Below are positions 1 to 8,773 of a stretch of DNA of 64,000 nucleotides, piece after piece (within the stretch, counting starts at the first letter, position 1; every line of letters begins with the position of its first letter). The DNA comes from Microbulbifer hydrolyticus. GTDB taxonomy: Bacteria; Pseudomonadota; Gammaproteobacteria; Pseudomonadales; Cellvibrionaceae. A program made the translations under genes and the position numbers. Location: NCBI RefSeq assembly GCF_009931115.1, contig NZ_CP047491.1, positions 4,060,001-4,124,000 on the forward strand, read 5' to 3'. The notes beneath the pieces were generated by a model. It was not told where the DNA came from and did not search any database. It saw nothing but the letters and a program-made list of their open reading frames with translations.

Positions 1-913
1 CGGCGCGCATCGCCCGCAGGAAATCCACCATCTGCGACTCAAGTCCGCCGCTATAGGGTGCCGAGGCAAAGGCCGGGTAGTGGATCACCAGATACTCTCC
101 CCGGTGCACCTGGAACGGCGGCACCGGAGCGGCGTGTTGCGGCGCCTGTGCCAGGCTGCGGGCGATAGCGCTCAAGTGGGTAAACAGCAGCATGGTGAAA
201 TCGCTGCGGTGGAACAGCTTGTAAATACGCTCGCCACTGCGGAACACCGTACCCTCTGAGCCGCGCCCGAGGCATTCCGGCGCGCCGCTGGCCAGACTGT
301 CGGCAAAGGTGGCGCGCAGGTAGTCGCACAGTTCGGACGGGCGCCCGGTGCTGGTCTCTATGCCGCCATACGCAGGCAAATCCCGGTGACCCAGCTCCTG
401 TAAAAAATCGCTTAGCGTCTGTGGATTTGGACACACGGCGATGGTGTCGTCGCGGCGCCGATCCAGCGTCAGGGATTGCAGGCGGGTATGCCAGCCCTCA
501 TCGCCCGCGCAGGCGATGGGCTTGCGTATCTGCCAGGCCAGCGCAATCTCCGACAGGGTGCCGGAACCGCCGTCCAGGGCAACGACCCCGTCACAGGCCG
601 CCATCAGCACCGCGTTGCGCGCCACCCCCAAGCCTGTGGGCAGCGCGATATCGATATACGGGTTAGCTTCGGTTTTGCTGTAAGAGGGCAAAATGCCGAT
701 CACATCGCCGGGCTGGTAGCGGGCCGAACTGCGCGCCCCGCGCGCCGCCTGCTCCATCACCCCGCCCATGCCGCCGTTGATCAGGCGGCAGCCGCTGTCG
801 ATCACCAGTTTGCCCACCTGAAAGGCAAGCGCGCACTGTGCCTCACTCAGCTGATTGCTGGCCGATCCCACCACTGCGATCTGCAGACGATGGGTACTGC
901 TTGAAGTACTCAT
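1..913 (-). CDS. SLOG/TIGR00725-type domain fused to protein-kinase-like domain (partial, 3' end off window)
   Basis: Reading the minus strand from an ATG at 913 gives an uninterrupted frame of 304 codons to the window edge. Residues about 10-160 form a Rossmann-like SLOG (LOG/TIGR00725) domain: a GSAS start, a GGMGGVMEQAARGA loop near residue 45, and DGGSGTLSEIA near residue 118, the family's nucleotide/phosphoribosyl-binding signature. After a linker, GRGSEGTVFRSGERIYKLF near residue 217 looks like a kinase glycine-rich loop followed by the beta-3 lysine, and EYLVIHYP resembles a kinase hinge region; the catalytic loop would lie beyond the left edge. It starts 4 bases after the hsdS stop, so it is probably cotranscribed with hsdMS. 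SLOG domains are known to sense or cut nucleotide-derived signals in bacterial conflict systems. A role next to this restriction system is inference. The kinase call is moderate because only its N-lobe is visible. Confidence 0.72.
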   Translation of the reverse strand, partial: MSTSSSTHRLQIAVVGSASNQLSEAQCALAFQVGKLVIDSGCRLINGGMGGVMEQAARGARSSARYQPGDVIGILPSYSKTEANPYIDIALPTGLGVARNAVLMAACDGVVALDGGSGTLSEIALAWQIRKPIACAGDEGWHTRLQSLTLDRRRDDTIAVCPNPQTLSDFLQELGHRDLPAYGGIETSTGRPSELCDYLRATFADSLASGAPECLGRGSEGTVFRSGERIYKLFHRSDFTMLLFTHLSAIARSLAQAPQHAAPVPPFQVHRGEYLVIHYPAFASAPYSGGLESQMVDFLRAMRA

Positions 914-917
914 CCGC

Positions 918-2348
918 CTAGATCACATCGGCCAGTTGTTGTTCCGCCTCGGGGATTTGGATTTGGCCGGACAGAAGCTTGGGCAATAGCGAATTTCTAA
1001 GCTGCTCCAACTGATCTATCTGGGCTTTGTTCAAACATTCTTTATTGCGTAGACTACTAACTCTACTTTCGAAAGCTGCCACAATTTCTTTCGAGCCAAA
1101 GTAAACTTTCAACGCTCTAAAATCAGTCTTATTGAACTTTGGCTGTGCGCTTCCACCTACAATTCCAGATATTTGGTGCTGACCAAAATCGCTTTCAAAA
1201 TAGAGATGTAAAAAATTACCCATATTCTCTGAGCGTAAAGCAATAGCATTACTACCTAGAGTCATCGGCCGATTCATCCATACTGGCGGTCGAAAAACGG
1301 TGCCTGTATCTCCGACATTAGAAATTATTACTTCATCACCTGTAAGGACCGTTTTCTTTAAGAAAGAATATGAATCTCTATCTACATATTTCGCCTTTTC
1401 TTGTGAAAAATTGTTTTTAAAATCTGTAGTTCTTACATAAAGCGCATACTCAGAGTCATCATATAGCGTCACATTCTGCTTTAATGCCGCAAAGCTTCCA
1501 TTGGCCACATAGTCTGTCACTTCTACAAACTCTTTAATAAGCTTTCCGTCCCAGCCCTCAGGTATCCAGCCCATTTCTTCGCTAAAGACAAAACTGCTGG
1601 GGAACAGCTGCTGAATCTTGGCCGGCAGTGGCTGCTGGGGGTTTTCGCGCAGTGCGCGGCGGCGTTCGGCTCTGGCTTGCAGGGCTTCGGGTATGGGGTG
1701 ACCGGCGGCGAGGGCGTTGTCGATAACCGGATCAAAATCCACAAACCAGCTTTTAAACAGCGCCTGGGCCATGGATTCCAGGGTGGTGTTGATTTGGCGG
1801 TTGAGCTCGATTTTGTCGTCGAGATTTCTACCGTAGTCTACGATTTGATCTTGTACATCTCGGGGTGGCACGGGTACTTCTAGCTTCGCTAGATCCGAAC
1901 CAGTAATACCCGAAACAGCCACCTGCCTCAAAATTGTACCTAGTAGCCATTTGCCAAATGGAGAATTAAAGAGGTAAAAATAAAATTCAGGGCTTGCGAC
2001 CTCCTGGTTCAGGCGCGCCCTGATGATTGATGACTCGAATGTAGTTGGCTCGTCTAAGGAAAGTATTACGCAACACTTACCAGCGCCCTCCGCTGTGAGT
2101 GAACGGCGTGCAAAAATCAGGTCACCTTCTTTCAAGACTGATTTTTCGAGTTCTTTACTAGTAAGCTCCACTCGCTTCATTTGCAAACCACTCTTGATAC
2201 GCGGATTTGCAAACAGTTCACCCATGTTTATAACCTTGCAGCCACGCCCATGAAACTCTTTCTTTTTGTATATTCCGTTTCTTAGTGGCTGCTTTAGAAT
2301 TTCTTCAAACTTCATCCAGCGCCAGTTTTGAGGCAGGTCAGCCAGCAT
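918..2348 (-). CDS. hsdS: Type I restriction-modification specificity subunit HsdS
   Basis: The 476-residue protein has the HsdS plan of two target-recognition domains (about residues 1-150 and 255-415), each followed by a conserved helical spacer. The central conserved part contains LNRQINTTLESMAQALFKSWFVDFDPV near residues 185-210 and the C-terminal one contains QIDQLEQLRNSLLPKLLSG. These helices set the spacing of the two half-sites and bind HsdM. The start ATG lies inside the last codons of hsdM (11-base overlap), which implies translational coupling. The recognition domains, especially the second (about 1040-1500), are clearly AT-richer than the central spacer (about 1560-1800), as expected when recognition domains are exchanged horizontally. 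The DNA target cannot be read from sequence alone. Confidence 0.95.
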   Translation of the reverse strand: MLADLPQNWRWMKFEEILKQPLRNGIYKKKEFHGRGCKVINMGELFANPRIKSGLQMKRVELTSKELEKSVLKEGDLIFARRSLTAEGAGKCCVILSLDEPTTFESSIIRARLNQEVASPEFYFYLFNSPFGKWLLGTILRQVAVSGITGSDLAKLEVPVPPRDVQDQIVDYGRNLDDKIELNRQINTTLESMAQALFKSWFVDFDPVIDNALAAGHPIPEALQARAERRRALRENPQQPLPAKIQQLFPSSFVFSEEMGWIPEGWDGKLIKEFVEVTDYVANGSFAALKQNVTLYDDSEYALYVRTTDFKNNFSQEKAKYVDRDSYSFLKKTVLTGDEVIISNVGDTGTVFRPPVWMNRPMTLGSNAIALRSENMGNFLHLYFESDFGQHQISGIVGGSAQPKFNKTDFRALKVYFGSKEIVAAFESRVSSLRNKECLNKAQIDQLEQLRNSLLPKLLSGQIQIPEAEQQLADVI

Positions 2349-3972
2349 AACCCAATCCCTCCAGATTGCGTTTAATCACCGCGTCCAGCTTTTCCGCTTC
2401 CGCCATCTGCCGGAACAGAGTCTGGGTCAGATCGCGCATCTTCTCTTCAAACAGCTCGCCGTCGTCCTCCACCTCGGCGGCGCCCACATAGCGGCCGGGC
2501 GTCAGCACATAGTCGTTGCCCTTGATATCGTCGAGAGTGGCGACCTTGCAGAAACCGGGAATATCCGTGTATTCGCCGTCTTTGGCCTCGCCGCGCCAGG
2601 CGTGGTAGGTGCGGGCGATCTCGGCGATATCGTCGGCGGTCAGCTCCTTGTGGATGCGGCTGATCATGCTGCCCATATTGCGCGCGTCGATAAACAGCGT
2701 CTCGCCCTCGCGGTTGCGGTGGTTGCTGTCCTCGCGGCCGGGGATCACTTCGGCCTTTTTGTTCTTGGTGATAAACCACAGGCACACCGGAATCTGGGTG
2801 GTATAGAACAGCTGGCCGGGCAGCGCAATCATGCAGTCCACCAGATCGTTTTCGATGATCTTCTTGCGAATTTCCCCCTCGCCCTTGGTGTTGGTGCTCA
2901 TGGAGCCGTTGGCCAGCACAAAGCCGGCGACGCCGTTCTCGCTGAGCTTGCTGATCATGTGCAGGATCCAGCCGTAGTTGGCGTTGCCGGTGGGTGGCAC
3001 CTCGTAACCGGCCCAGCGCGGGTCGTCGGTGAGTTCATCGGGGCCGCGCCACTCCTTCAGGTTGAACGGCGGGTTGGCCATGATGAAGTCGGCCTTGAGG
3101 TCCGGGTGCTGGTCCTTGAAGAAAGTGTCGGCGGGCACCTCGCCCAGATTGGCGCTGATACCGCGAATGGCCAGGTTCATCTTCGCCAGCTTGTAGGTGG
3201 TGCTGGTCTGCTCCTGGCCGTAGATGGAGATGTCTTTCTTGTTGCCCTGATGGTTCTCGACGAACTTCACCGACTGCACAAACATACCGCCGGAGCCGCA
3301 GCAGGGGTCGTAGATCTTGCCGTGGTAGGGCTCGATCATTTCCGCCAGCAGGTTGACCACACACTTGGGGGTATAGAACTCGCCGCCGCCCTTGCCCTCG
3401 GTGGCGGCGAAGTTGCCGAGGAAGTATTCGTACACGCGGCCGACGATGTCCACCTCACTGGCAGCACGATCTCCCTCGCCGCTGTCGCTTTCCTGCTCCA
3501 CCACCGTGTCGATATTGTTGATGGAGTCGATCAGCGCCGCCAGCTTGCTGCCATCCAGCCCCAGGCGGGAGAAGTAGTTATCCGGCAGCGCGCCCTTGAG
3601 CGCCTTGTTGTTCTTCTCCACCGTGTAGAGGGCGGTGTCGATCTTGATGGCGATATCGTCCTGCTTGGCGTTCTGGGCGATATAGTCCCAGCGCGCTTCG
3701 GCCGGCAGGTAGAAGACGTTCTTCATGGTGTAGAACTCCACCATGTCCACATAGTCGCCCTGCCCCTCGGCGATCAGCTCGCGCTTGCGCTGCTCGAACT
3801 TGTCGCTGATGAACTTGAGGAAGATCAGCGACAGCACCACGTGCTTGTATTCGGAGGACTCCACGCTACCGCGCAGCTTGTCGGCGGTGTCCCAGAGGGT
3901 TTGTTCAAACGATTTCTGCGGCTTGGCGGCGGCTTTTCTGCCCGCTTTCTTACCTGTGACTGCTTTGGCCAT
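2338..3972 (-). CDS. hsdM: Type I restriction-modification DNA N6-adenine methyltransferase HsdM
   Basis: The 544-residue protein modifies adenine in the target chosen by HsdS, using S-adenosylmethionine. The N-terminal helical domain (residues about 20-165) includes DTADKLRGSVESSEYKHVVL, typical of HsdM. The catalytic domain carries motif I, YDPCCGSGGMF, at residues 221-231 and motif IV, NPPF, at 300-303, which is the gamma-class N6-adenine pattern. GGGEFYTPKCVVNLL precedes motif I as usual. Length is normal for the family. The first residues are Lys/Ala-rich and dispensable-looking. The gene heads the visible block hsdM-hsdS-SLOG/kinase; hsdR is not in the window and would be expected beyond position 1 or elsewhere. 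Confidence 0.96.
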   Translation of the reverse strand: MAKAVTGKKAGRKAAAKPQKSFEQTLWDTADKLRGSVESSEYKHVVLSLIFLKFISDKFEQRKRELIAEGQGDYVDMVEFYTMKNVFYLPAEARWDYIAQNAKQDDIAIKIDTALYTVEKNNKALKGALPDNYFSRLGLDGSKLAALIDSINNIDTVVEQESDSGEGDRAASEVDIVGRVYEYFLGNFAATEGKGGGEFYTPKCVVNLLAEMIEPYHGKIYDPCCGSGGMFVQSVKFVENHQGNKKDISIYGQEQTSTTYKLAKMNLAIRGISANLGEVPADTFFKDQHPDLKADFIMANPPFNLKEWRGPDELTDDPRWAGYEVPPTGNANYGWILHMISKLSENGVAGFVLANGSMSTNTKGEGEIRKKIIENDLVDCMIALPGQLFYTTQIPVCLWFITKNKKAEVIPGREDSNHRNREGETLFIDARNMGSMISRIHKELTADDIAEIARTYHAWRGEAKDGEYTDIPGFCKVATLDDIKGNDYVLTPGRYVGAAEVEDDGELFEEKMRDLTQTLFRQMAEAEKLDAVIKRNLEGLGYAG

Positions 3973-4215
3973 GGGGGTTCTCTGGGTAGTCTTTTGTATT
4001 TGTTGGGTGTGGCTGGCGCACAGTGTGAGGCGAGACCGACTGGTCGAGCAGGGTTGTGCGCTGCATCAAACTGAATTCGTTAAATAGTCCGCCAGATTAC
4101 CAAAATGGGGCACTGGCGGCGACCGGCTATGACCGTACTTTGCGGGATTGGAAGGAGCCCAGTGGGGAAGTGACGGCAAGATTATCTGTTGTATTTTTGT
4201 ACAGCCCAACCCTAA

Positions 4216-5247
4216 CTAGCCAGCATCGAGGGTGAGTACGACTTTGCCGATAGACGCGCCGCTGCGCAGCTTCTCTATCGCCTCGTGCGCCTCCGCGAAG
4301 TCAAATTCATGCCCCACATGGGGAGCGGGTAAATCTAGCTCAGCACAACCATCCAGCAACTCCGCAAACAGCGCCTGCTCCTGCCACAACCAGATCAGAT
4401 TGAAGGCCAGAACCGATTTGTTGCTACTGATCATGTCCATCACATCGTAACGGGGGCGCTTGAGATACAGCCATGCTGCTTTCAGCCAGTTGGGTCTGTC
4501 GCCCGGGGTAAACTCCGCCGCACCGAACACCACCAGGCGGCCGGTGGGCGCCAGTGCGGCGAAAGAATCCTTTTGAATTTTGCCGCCGATACCATCGAGT
4601 ACGGCGTGCAGGGGTCTGCCGTTGAGCTGCTCGTGCAACTGTTTGGCAAAATCATCGCCCCGCACAATGACCTCATCAAAGCCGTGCTCGGCGAGGAACC
4701 GTCGTTTGCTTTCCGAGCTCACGGTGCCAACGGGAGTTGCGCCCATGGCTTTTGTCATTCGCATCGCCTGAAGCCCAACGCCGCCGGCGGCACTCTGGAT
4801 CAACACGAGCTGATCGGGCTTTACCGCGGCGAGATTGGTGAGGGCATAGTAGGCGGTCAGGCTCTGGGCGGGAAAGGCTGCACCCTCGGCGAAGCTCCAG
4901 GCGTCGGGAATCTTTCGACAGTGTTGCGGAGGAACATCGACCACCGAGGCATAACCGCCGAAACGGGTACATCCGTAGACCCGATCTCCCACTTTCAAAT
5001 CGGTTTGTGCAGTTTTTCCCAGCCCGGAAACCACCCCCGAAAACTCCAGCCCGGGAATAAAGCTGCCCTCGGGTGTTGCCGAATAAAGTCCGGTGAGTGC
5101 AAAAATATCGGCAAAGTTCAGACCGACGGCGCGCACCTGAATCCGGATATTATCGTCTGCCAGACGCGCAAGCGGCTCCTCCAGCAGCTTGAGACTGCTG
5201 ATGGCTCCCGCCTTTTCGGTGCGCCAGACTTTCCGGGTCTCGATCAT
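4216..5247 (-). CDS. Zinc-independent MDR oxidoreductase, quinone oxidoreductase/VAT-1-like
   Basis: This 343-residue protein belongs to the medium-chain dehydrogenase/reductase superfamily. The GroES-like N-terminal domain (residues 1-125) contains VGLNFADIFALTGLY and IPGLEFSGVV. The Rossmann domain contains AAGGVG at 153-158, which binds NAD(P)H. The cysteine/histidine ligands of zinc alcohol dehydrogenases are absent at their usual places, which points to the quinone oxidoreductase, VAT-1 or crotonyl-CoA reductase-like branches. The actual substrate is unknown. It lies alone between hsdM and the von Willebrand lipoprotein gene, on the same strand, with a 70-base gap to the latter. The ATG at 5247 is preceded by an AGGTGA stretch at workable distance. 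Confidence 0.85.
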   Translation of the reverse strand: MIETRKVWRTEKAGAISSLKLLEEPLARLADDNIRIQVRAVGLNFADIFALTGLYSATPEGSFIPGLEFSGVVSGLGKTAQTDLKVGDRVYGCTRFGGYASVVDVPPQHCRKIPDAWSFAEGAAFPAQSLTAYYALTNLAAVKPDQLVLIQSAAGGVGLQAMRMTKAMGATPVGTVSSESKRRFLAEHGFDEVIVRGDDFAKQLHEQLNGRPLHAVLDGIGGKIQKDSFAALAPTGRLVVFGAAEFTPGDRPNWLKAAWLYLKRPRYDVMDMISSNKSVLAFNLIWLWQEQALFAELLDGCAELDLPAPHVGHEFDFAEAHEAIEKLRSGASIGKVVLTLDAG

Positions 5248-5317
5248 TCGTAGGTCACCTTTGCCGCTTCACACTGCAAAGTCGCGTATTCGCGGTATGC
5301 CGCTAACACCATGTAAC

Positions 5318-6913
5318 TTAGTCCGCCTGAACACTGTTGACAGCGGGTTGCGCACTGGCAAGCGCGCTCGCCGTCTTTACCAGACGGACAAATTCGGCGC
5401 GATCACCGCTGAAATCCTCGCCGCGGGCAAGCTGCGCCAAAGCGGCGACGTCGTCATAGTCGAACTCGCTCAAGGGTTCCGCGCGCAGCAGCAAACCAAA
5501 ACCGGCTACGGCGGTGGCGAATTGAAGGTCAACCTGGGCTTCAGATAATGGTTTTACCTGCGGTGCGAGGTTCCAAACCTTGAGCGTGCTTTCTTCCTGG
5601 CCGGGCTTTTTATAACGCACTTTTACCGTGGCCAACTCATCACGGATCGCAGTCTGCGGCTCGGTTGAGTTACCTCCGTAACGCAGCGGGTCCACCCGCG
5701 GCGTATCGCCAGCCAGTGTCAGCTCGTAAAGCGCCACGACCGAGTGGCCGGCACCGATATCGCCGGAGTCTTTGGCATCGTTGTTGAAATCTTCGCGGTT
5801 GAGGCGACGGTTCTCATAACCGAGCAGACGATATTCTTGCACACGAGCGGGATTGAACTCCACCTGCACCTTGGCATCTTTGGCGACGGTAAACAGCGTG
5901 CCCGAGAGCTGCTCCACCAGCACGCGATTGGCTTCGTAAATTGTATCGATATAGGCGTAGCTGCCGTCGCCGACGTTGGTGAGCTGCTCGACAATTTCCT
6001 CACGGTAGTTACCCATACCAAAGCCGAGGGCACTGAACTGCACACCACTTTTGCGACCACGCGCTATGCGCTGCTTGAGCGTTTCCACATCGCTGATACC
6101 GACATTGAAATCGCCATCGGTAGCCAGCAGGATGCGGTTGACCCCGTCTTGCTTGAATGCCTGTTTTGCAACCGAGTAGGCAAGCTCGATTCCTCCGGCC
6201 CCATTGGTGGAGCCACCCGCCTGCAGGCGATCGATGGCCTGCAGGATCCTGGTTTTCTGGTCACCGGGCGTCGGTTCCAACACCAGGCCCGCACTACCCG
6301 CATAGGTCACAATGCTTACCGAGTCTTCTGCACGCAGCTGTTTGGCCAGCAGGCGGTAGGCCTGCTGCAGTAATGGCAACTTGTTCGGCTGAGCCATGGA
6401 ACCGGAAGAGTCGATCAGGAACACCAGATTGACTGGCGGCACCTTGTCCATAGGTATCTCGCGTGCTTTCACGCCGATGGAAAACAGCGCGCGCTCCGCG
6501 TCCCACGGTGCGCGTGAGAGGTCAAAGTGCACGGAAAAGTCGCCACCCTCAGGGGGCCTGCTCGCATTTCCGGAGTCAGCGAAGTCGTAGTTGAAATAAT
6601 TGACCAGCTCTTCAAGACGCACCGCATCCCTGGGTGGCAGCTGTCCGGCGCTCAGGAATCGGCGCACATTGCTGTAGCCACCGGTGTCCACGTCCAGGGC
6701 AAAGGTGGACACCGGTTCTTCACGCACCAGTTTTACCTGGCGGGTCTCCAGCTTCTGATATTTTTCTTGCTCAGGTTCCGGATGGAGTATGGGTACCGGG
6801 CTTTGCTCGACGACATATGCTGCAGTATCGTCCGTGTCGATTGAAGTGCAGGCGGCAATTGCCAGCGTCAGGGCGGTGGTCAGTATCAGTGGGGTGGCCA
6901 ATCGAATGTTCAT
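5318..6913 (-). CDS. YfbK-type von Willebrand factor A domain lipoprotein
   Basis: The chosen ATG at 6913 has AGAGGGA just upstream and gives 531 residues; longer upstream reading has no signal logic. Residues 1-21 are a signal peptide ending AIAA with Cys22 as the lipidation site. An N-terminal YfbK-type domain (about 65-145) contains STFALDVDTGGYSNVRRFL. The VWA domain follows, with the metal-binding MIDAS motif DSSGS at 168-172 and a later TDGDFNVGI. The C-terminal 150 residues match the DUF3520-like tail of this family. Proteins of this kind are anchored in the envelope and bind partners through a divalent metal; no substrate is known. The gene is divergent from the SOS operon; its start is about 120 bases from the LexA box, so shared control is possible but not shown. 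Confidence 0.9.
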   Translation of the reverse strand: MNIRLATPLILTTALTLAIAACTSIDTDDTAAYVVEQSPVPILHPEPEQEKYQKLETRQVKLVREEPVSTFALDVDTGGYSNVRRFLSAGQLPPRDAVRLEELVNYFNYDFADSGNASRPPEGGDFSVHFDLSRAPWDAERALFSIGVKAREIPMDKVPPVNLVFLIDSSGSMAQPNKLPLLQQAYRLLAKQLRAEDSVSIVTYAGSAGLVLEPTPGDQKTRILQAIDRLQAGGSTNGAGGIELAYSVAKQAFKQDGVNRILLATDGDFNVGISDVETLKQRIARGRKSGVQFSALGFGMGNYREEIVEQLTNVGDGSYAYIDTIYEANRVLVEQLSGTLFTVAKDAKVQVEFNPARVQEYRLLGYENRRLNREDFNNDAKDSGDIGAGHSVVALYELTLAGDTPRVDPLRYGGNSTEPQTAIRDELATVKVRYKKPGQEESTLKVWNLAPQVKPLSEAQVDLQFATAVAGFGLLLRAEPLSEFDYDDVAALAQLARGEDFSGDRAEFVRLVKTASALASAQPAVNSVQAD

Positions 6914-7010
6914 AAAGTCCCTCTTGATGTGTATTCCCGGGCTGTGGACCGAGTTTCGCAAGGCCCATCAACAATTGCCAGCTTGAGTGGCCAAACGGTC
7001 GCAAACGGGT

Positions 7011-7039
7011 TTGTTCGCACGCGGCCATTCCTGTATAAC
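7011..7039 (+). promoter_or_regulatory. Sigma-70 promoter of the SOS repair operon
   Basis: TTGTTC at 7011-7016 and TATAAC at 7034-7039 are separated by 17 bases. The -10 element lies inside the LexA box, so repressor binding would block polymerase. The start codon of the nuclease gene is 67 bases beyond the -10. Confidence 0.7.
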
Positions 7040-7046
7040 CATACAG
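7031..7046. promoter_or_regulatory. LexA (SOS) box
   Basis: CTGTATAACCATACAG fits the gammaproteobacterial LexA consensus, CTG-N10-CAG with alternating T/A flanks (CTGTAT...ATACAG). It overlaps the -10 of the promoter for the VRR-NUC/helicase/HExxH operon. It also lies in the divergent region ahead of the YfbK-type lipoprotein gene. Confidence 0.88.
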
Positions 7047-7105
7047 TTCAGGGTGATCGCAAAGCCCGTTCGAAACGTTCAATTTCAAGCGCTGATTCCA
7101 CCCCC

Positions 7106-8773
7106 ATGGCCGATCCCATCGAACTGGCACCGGATTATTACCTCGGCAACTTCCACGCACTGGTGGACTTTGTGGTGGCGCGCTATGAAAACCTGCTGTC
7201 AGATTCAGAGCGCCATTTTTACAACGAGTTTCGCGCGCTGAACACCGACAGCCAGCGGCTGTATGTGCGGCTGCTCTCCCGCAAAGGTGTCGCCTCCAGC
7301 GCCGGTGCCCTGTTCCGCCTGCACAAGCTCGCCTACGACGAGATCGGTGACCTGCCCACGGCCGCGGAAGCCCTGGTCAATGCCGATCTGCTACAGCGCG
7401 ACCCGCCCCTCCCGCTGGCGGAACTGCTGCCGCTGTTTACCAAGAGCGAGCTGTCCGACAGCAGCATCGAAGTATTGCCAAAGGCGCTGAAGCGCGCGGC
7501 ACTGGAGCAGGCGCTGCTACAGCAGGACGCCGATGCGGTGCGGTCGCAACTAACCGACAGCGAAACGGTGCTGGCGGTACAGGGGGCGGAACATTTCCAG
7601 ACCTTCAAACTGCTGTTTTTCGGCAACCTGAACCAGGATCTCACGGACTATGTGCTGCGGGACCTGGGGCTGTTCCGCTATGAGCAGTATCCGCTGGAGC
7701 GCGAACAGCTGCCGTTCCAGACCCGCGCGCAGCTGGAGCAACACCTGCGCTATTACGACTGCGTAAAGGAGGCAGAGTTCGCCCTGGTCGGCGGAATCGA
7801 CGAGATCACCGCACTCGCAGCACAATTGCCAGAGGGCATCGACGGTGATAGCACCCTGCACCGCCGCCTGGATCGCCTGCGCCTGACGCTGGCCCGGCAA
7901 CTGGAACGACTCGACGCGCTGAGCGAGGCCGACCACCTGTATCGCCAGTGCAGCCGCCCGCCGGCCCGCGAGCGTCGGGCGCGCATCGCGATTGCGCGCG
8001 GTGACACTCCGCAGGGGCTCGCGCTTTGCCGCGAGATTCTTGCCGCCCCCCACCACGAGGAAGAGCGCGAATTCGCCGAGCGCTTCGGCTTCCGCACCGC
8101 AAAAAAAGCCGGAGAGACCGAAGGCTGGGTCGCGCCGCAGCGACATGTTCCGCCCACGGAAACCGTGGCCCTGCCAGCCGCTCGGCAGCGGGTGGAGACT
8201 CTCGCCGCCGACCATCTCGTGCAGCGCGCGCCGGGCAACCAGTGCTTTTATGTGGAAAACACCCTGATAAACGGGGTGCTCGGGCTGTATGTGTGGGACA
8301 TCCTGTTTGCCCCGGTGCCCGGTGCCTTTTTCAATCCGTTCCAGATTGCCCCGAGTGATTTTCGCAGCGCAGATTTTTATCCACAGCGTCGCGCCGCGTT
8401 TGAACAGCGCCTGGCAGCGCTCAACGAGAAATCTCTGAAGCAGCGGGTGTGGCGGCACTACCACGACAAGTGGGGTATCGCCAATCCGCTGACCGCCTGG
8501 GACGCCCTGCCGGAATCCCTGCTGACGCTGGCACTGGAGCGGATTCCGGTACCGCACTGGCAGGTCTTGTTCCGCCGGCTGTTGGGCGATATCGCCCACC
8601 ACCGCAGTGGGCTGCCCGACCTGATCCTGTTTCCGGAGCAGGGCAACTACGAGCTGGTGGAGGTCAAAGGCCCCGGCGATCGCCTGCAACAAAACCAGCA
8701 GCGCTGGCTGGCCTTTTTCGCCAGACACCAGATACCGCATCGTGTACTGCATGTAGAGTGGACAGCGCAGTGA
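7106..8773 (+). CDS. VRR-NUC domain nuclease, FAN1-like
   Basis: From the ATG at 7106 the protein has 555 residues; reading further upstream would cross the LexA box and promoter, so this start is preferred. The N-terminal and middle parts are helical (residues about 1-380), as in the bacterial FAN1 group. The C-terminal VRR-NUC domain carries the PD-(D/E)XK active site: GLPDLILF with Asp505, then Glu519 and Lys521 in LVEVKGPGD, followed by LQQNQQRW. FAN1-type enzymes are structure-specific nucleases that act on 5' flaps and interstrand cross-links. The gene opens an operon with an XPD-like helicase-nuclease, overlapping it by four bases (GTGA), and the LexA box indicates induction by DNA damage. 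Cross-link repair in this organism is inference from family and context. Confidence 0.9.
   Translation: MADPIELAPDYYLGNFHALVDFVVARYENLLSDSERHFYNEFRALNTDSQRLYVRLLSRKGVASSAGALFRLHKLAYDEIGDLPTAAEALVNADLLQRDPPLPLAELLPLFTKSELSDSSIEVLPKALKRAALEQALLQQDADAVRSQLTDSETVLAVQGAEHFQTFKLLFFGNLNQDLTDYVLRDLGLFRYEQYPLEREQLPFQTRAQLEQHLRYYDCVKEAEFALVGGIDEITALAAQLPEGIDGDSTLHRRLDRLRLTLARQLERLDALSEADHLYRQCSRPPARERRARIAIARGDTPQGLALCREILAAPHHEEEREFAERFGFRTAKKAGETEGWVAPQRHVPPTETVALPAARQRVETLAADHLVQRAPGNQCFYVENTLINGVLGLYVWDILFAPVPGAFFNPFQIAPSDFRSADFYPQRRAAFEQRLAALNEKSLKQRVWRHYHDKWGIANPLTAWDALPESLLTLALERIPVPHWQVLFRRLLGDIAHHRSGLPDLILFPEQGNYELVEVKGPGDRLQQNQQRWLAFFARHQIPHRVLHVEWTAQ

Noticed and set aside
2602..4074. Long open frame (490 codons) on the plus strand across hsdM
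   Set aside because: It is antisense to a gene with clear methyltransferase motifs; long shadow frames are common in GC-rich coding DNA, and its composition is repetitive Val/Leu/Ala/Gly with no family features.
6929..7105. N-terminal extension of the VRR-NUC nuclease
   Set aside because: The extension would be translated across the LexA box and promoter and has no conserved features; the ATG at 7106 is the sensible start.
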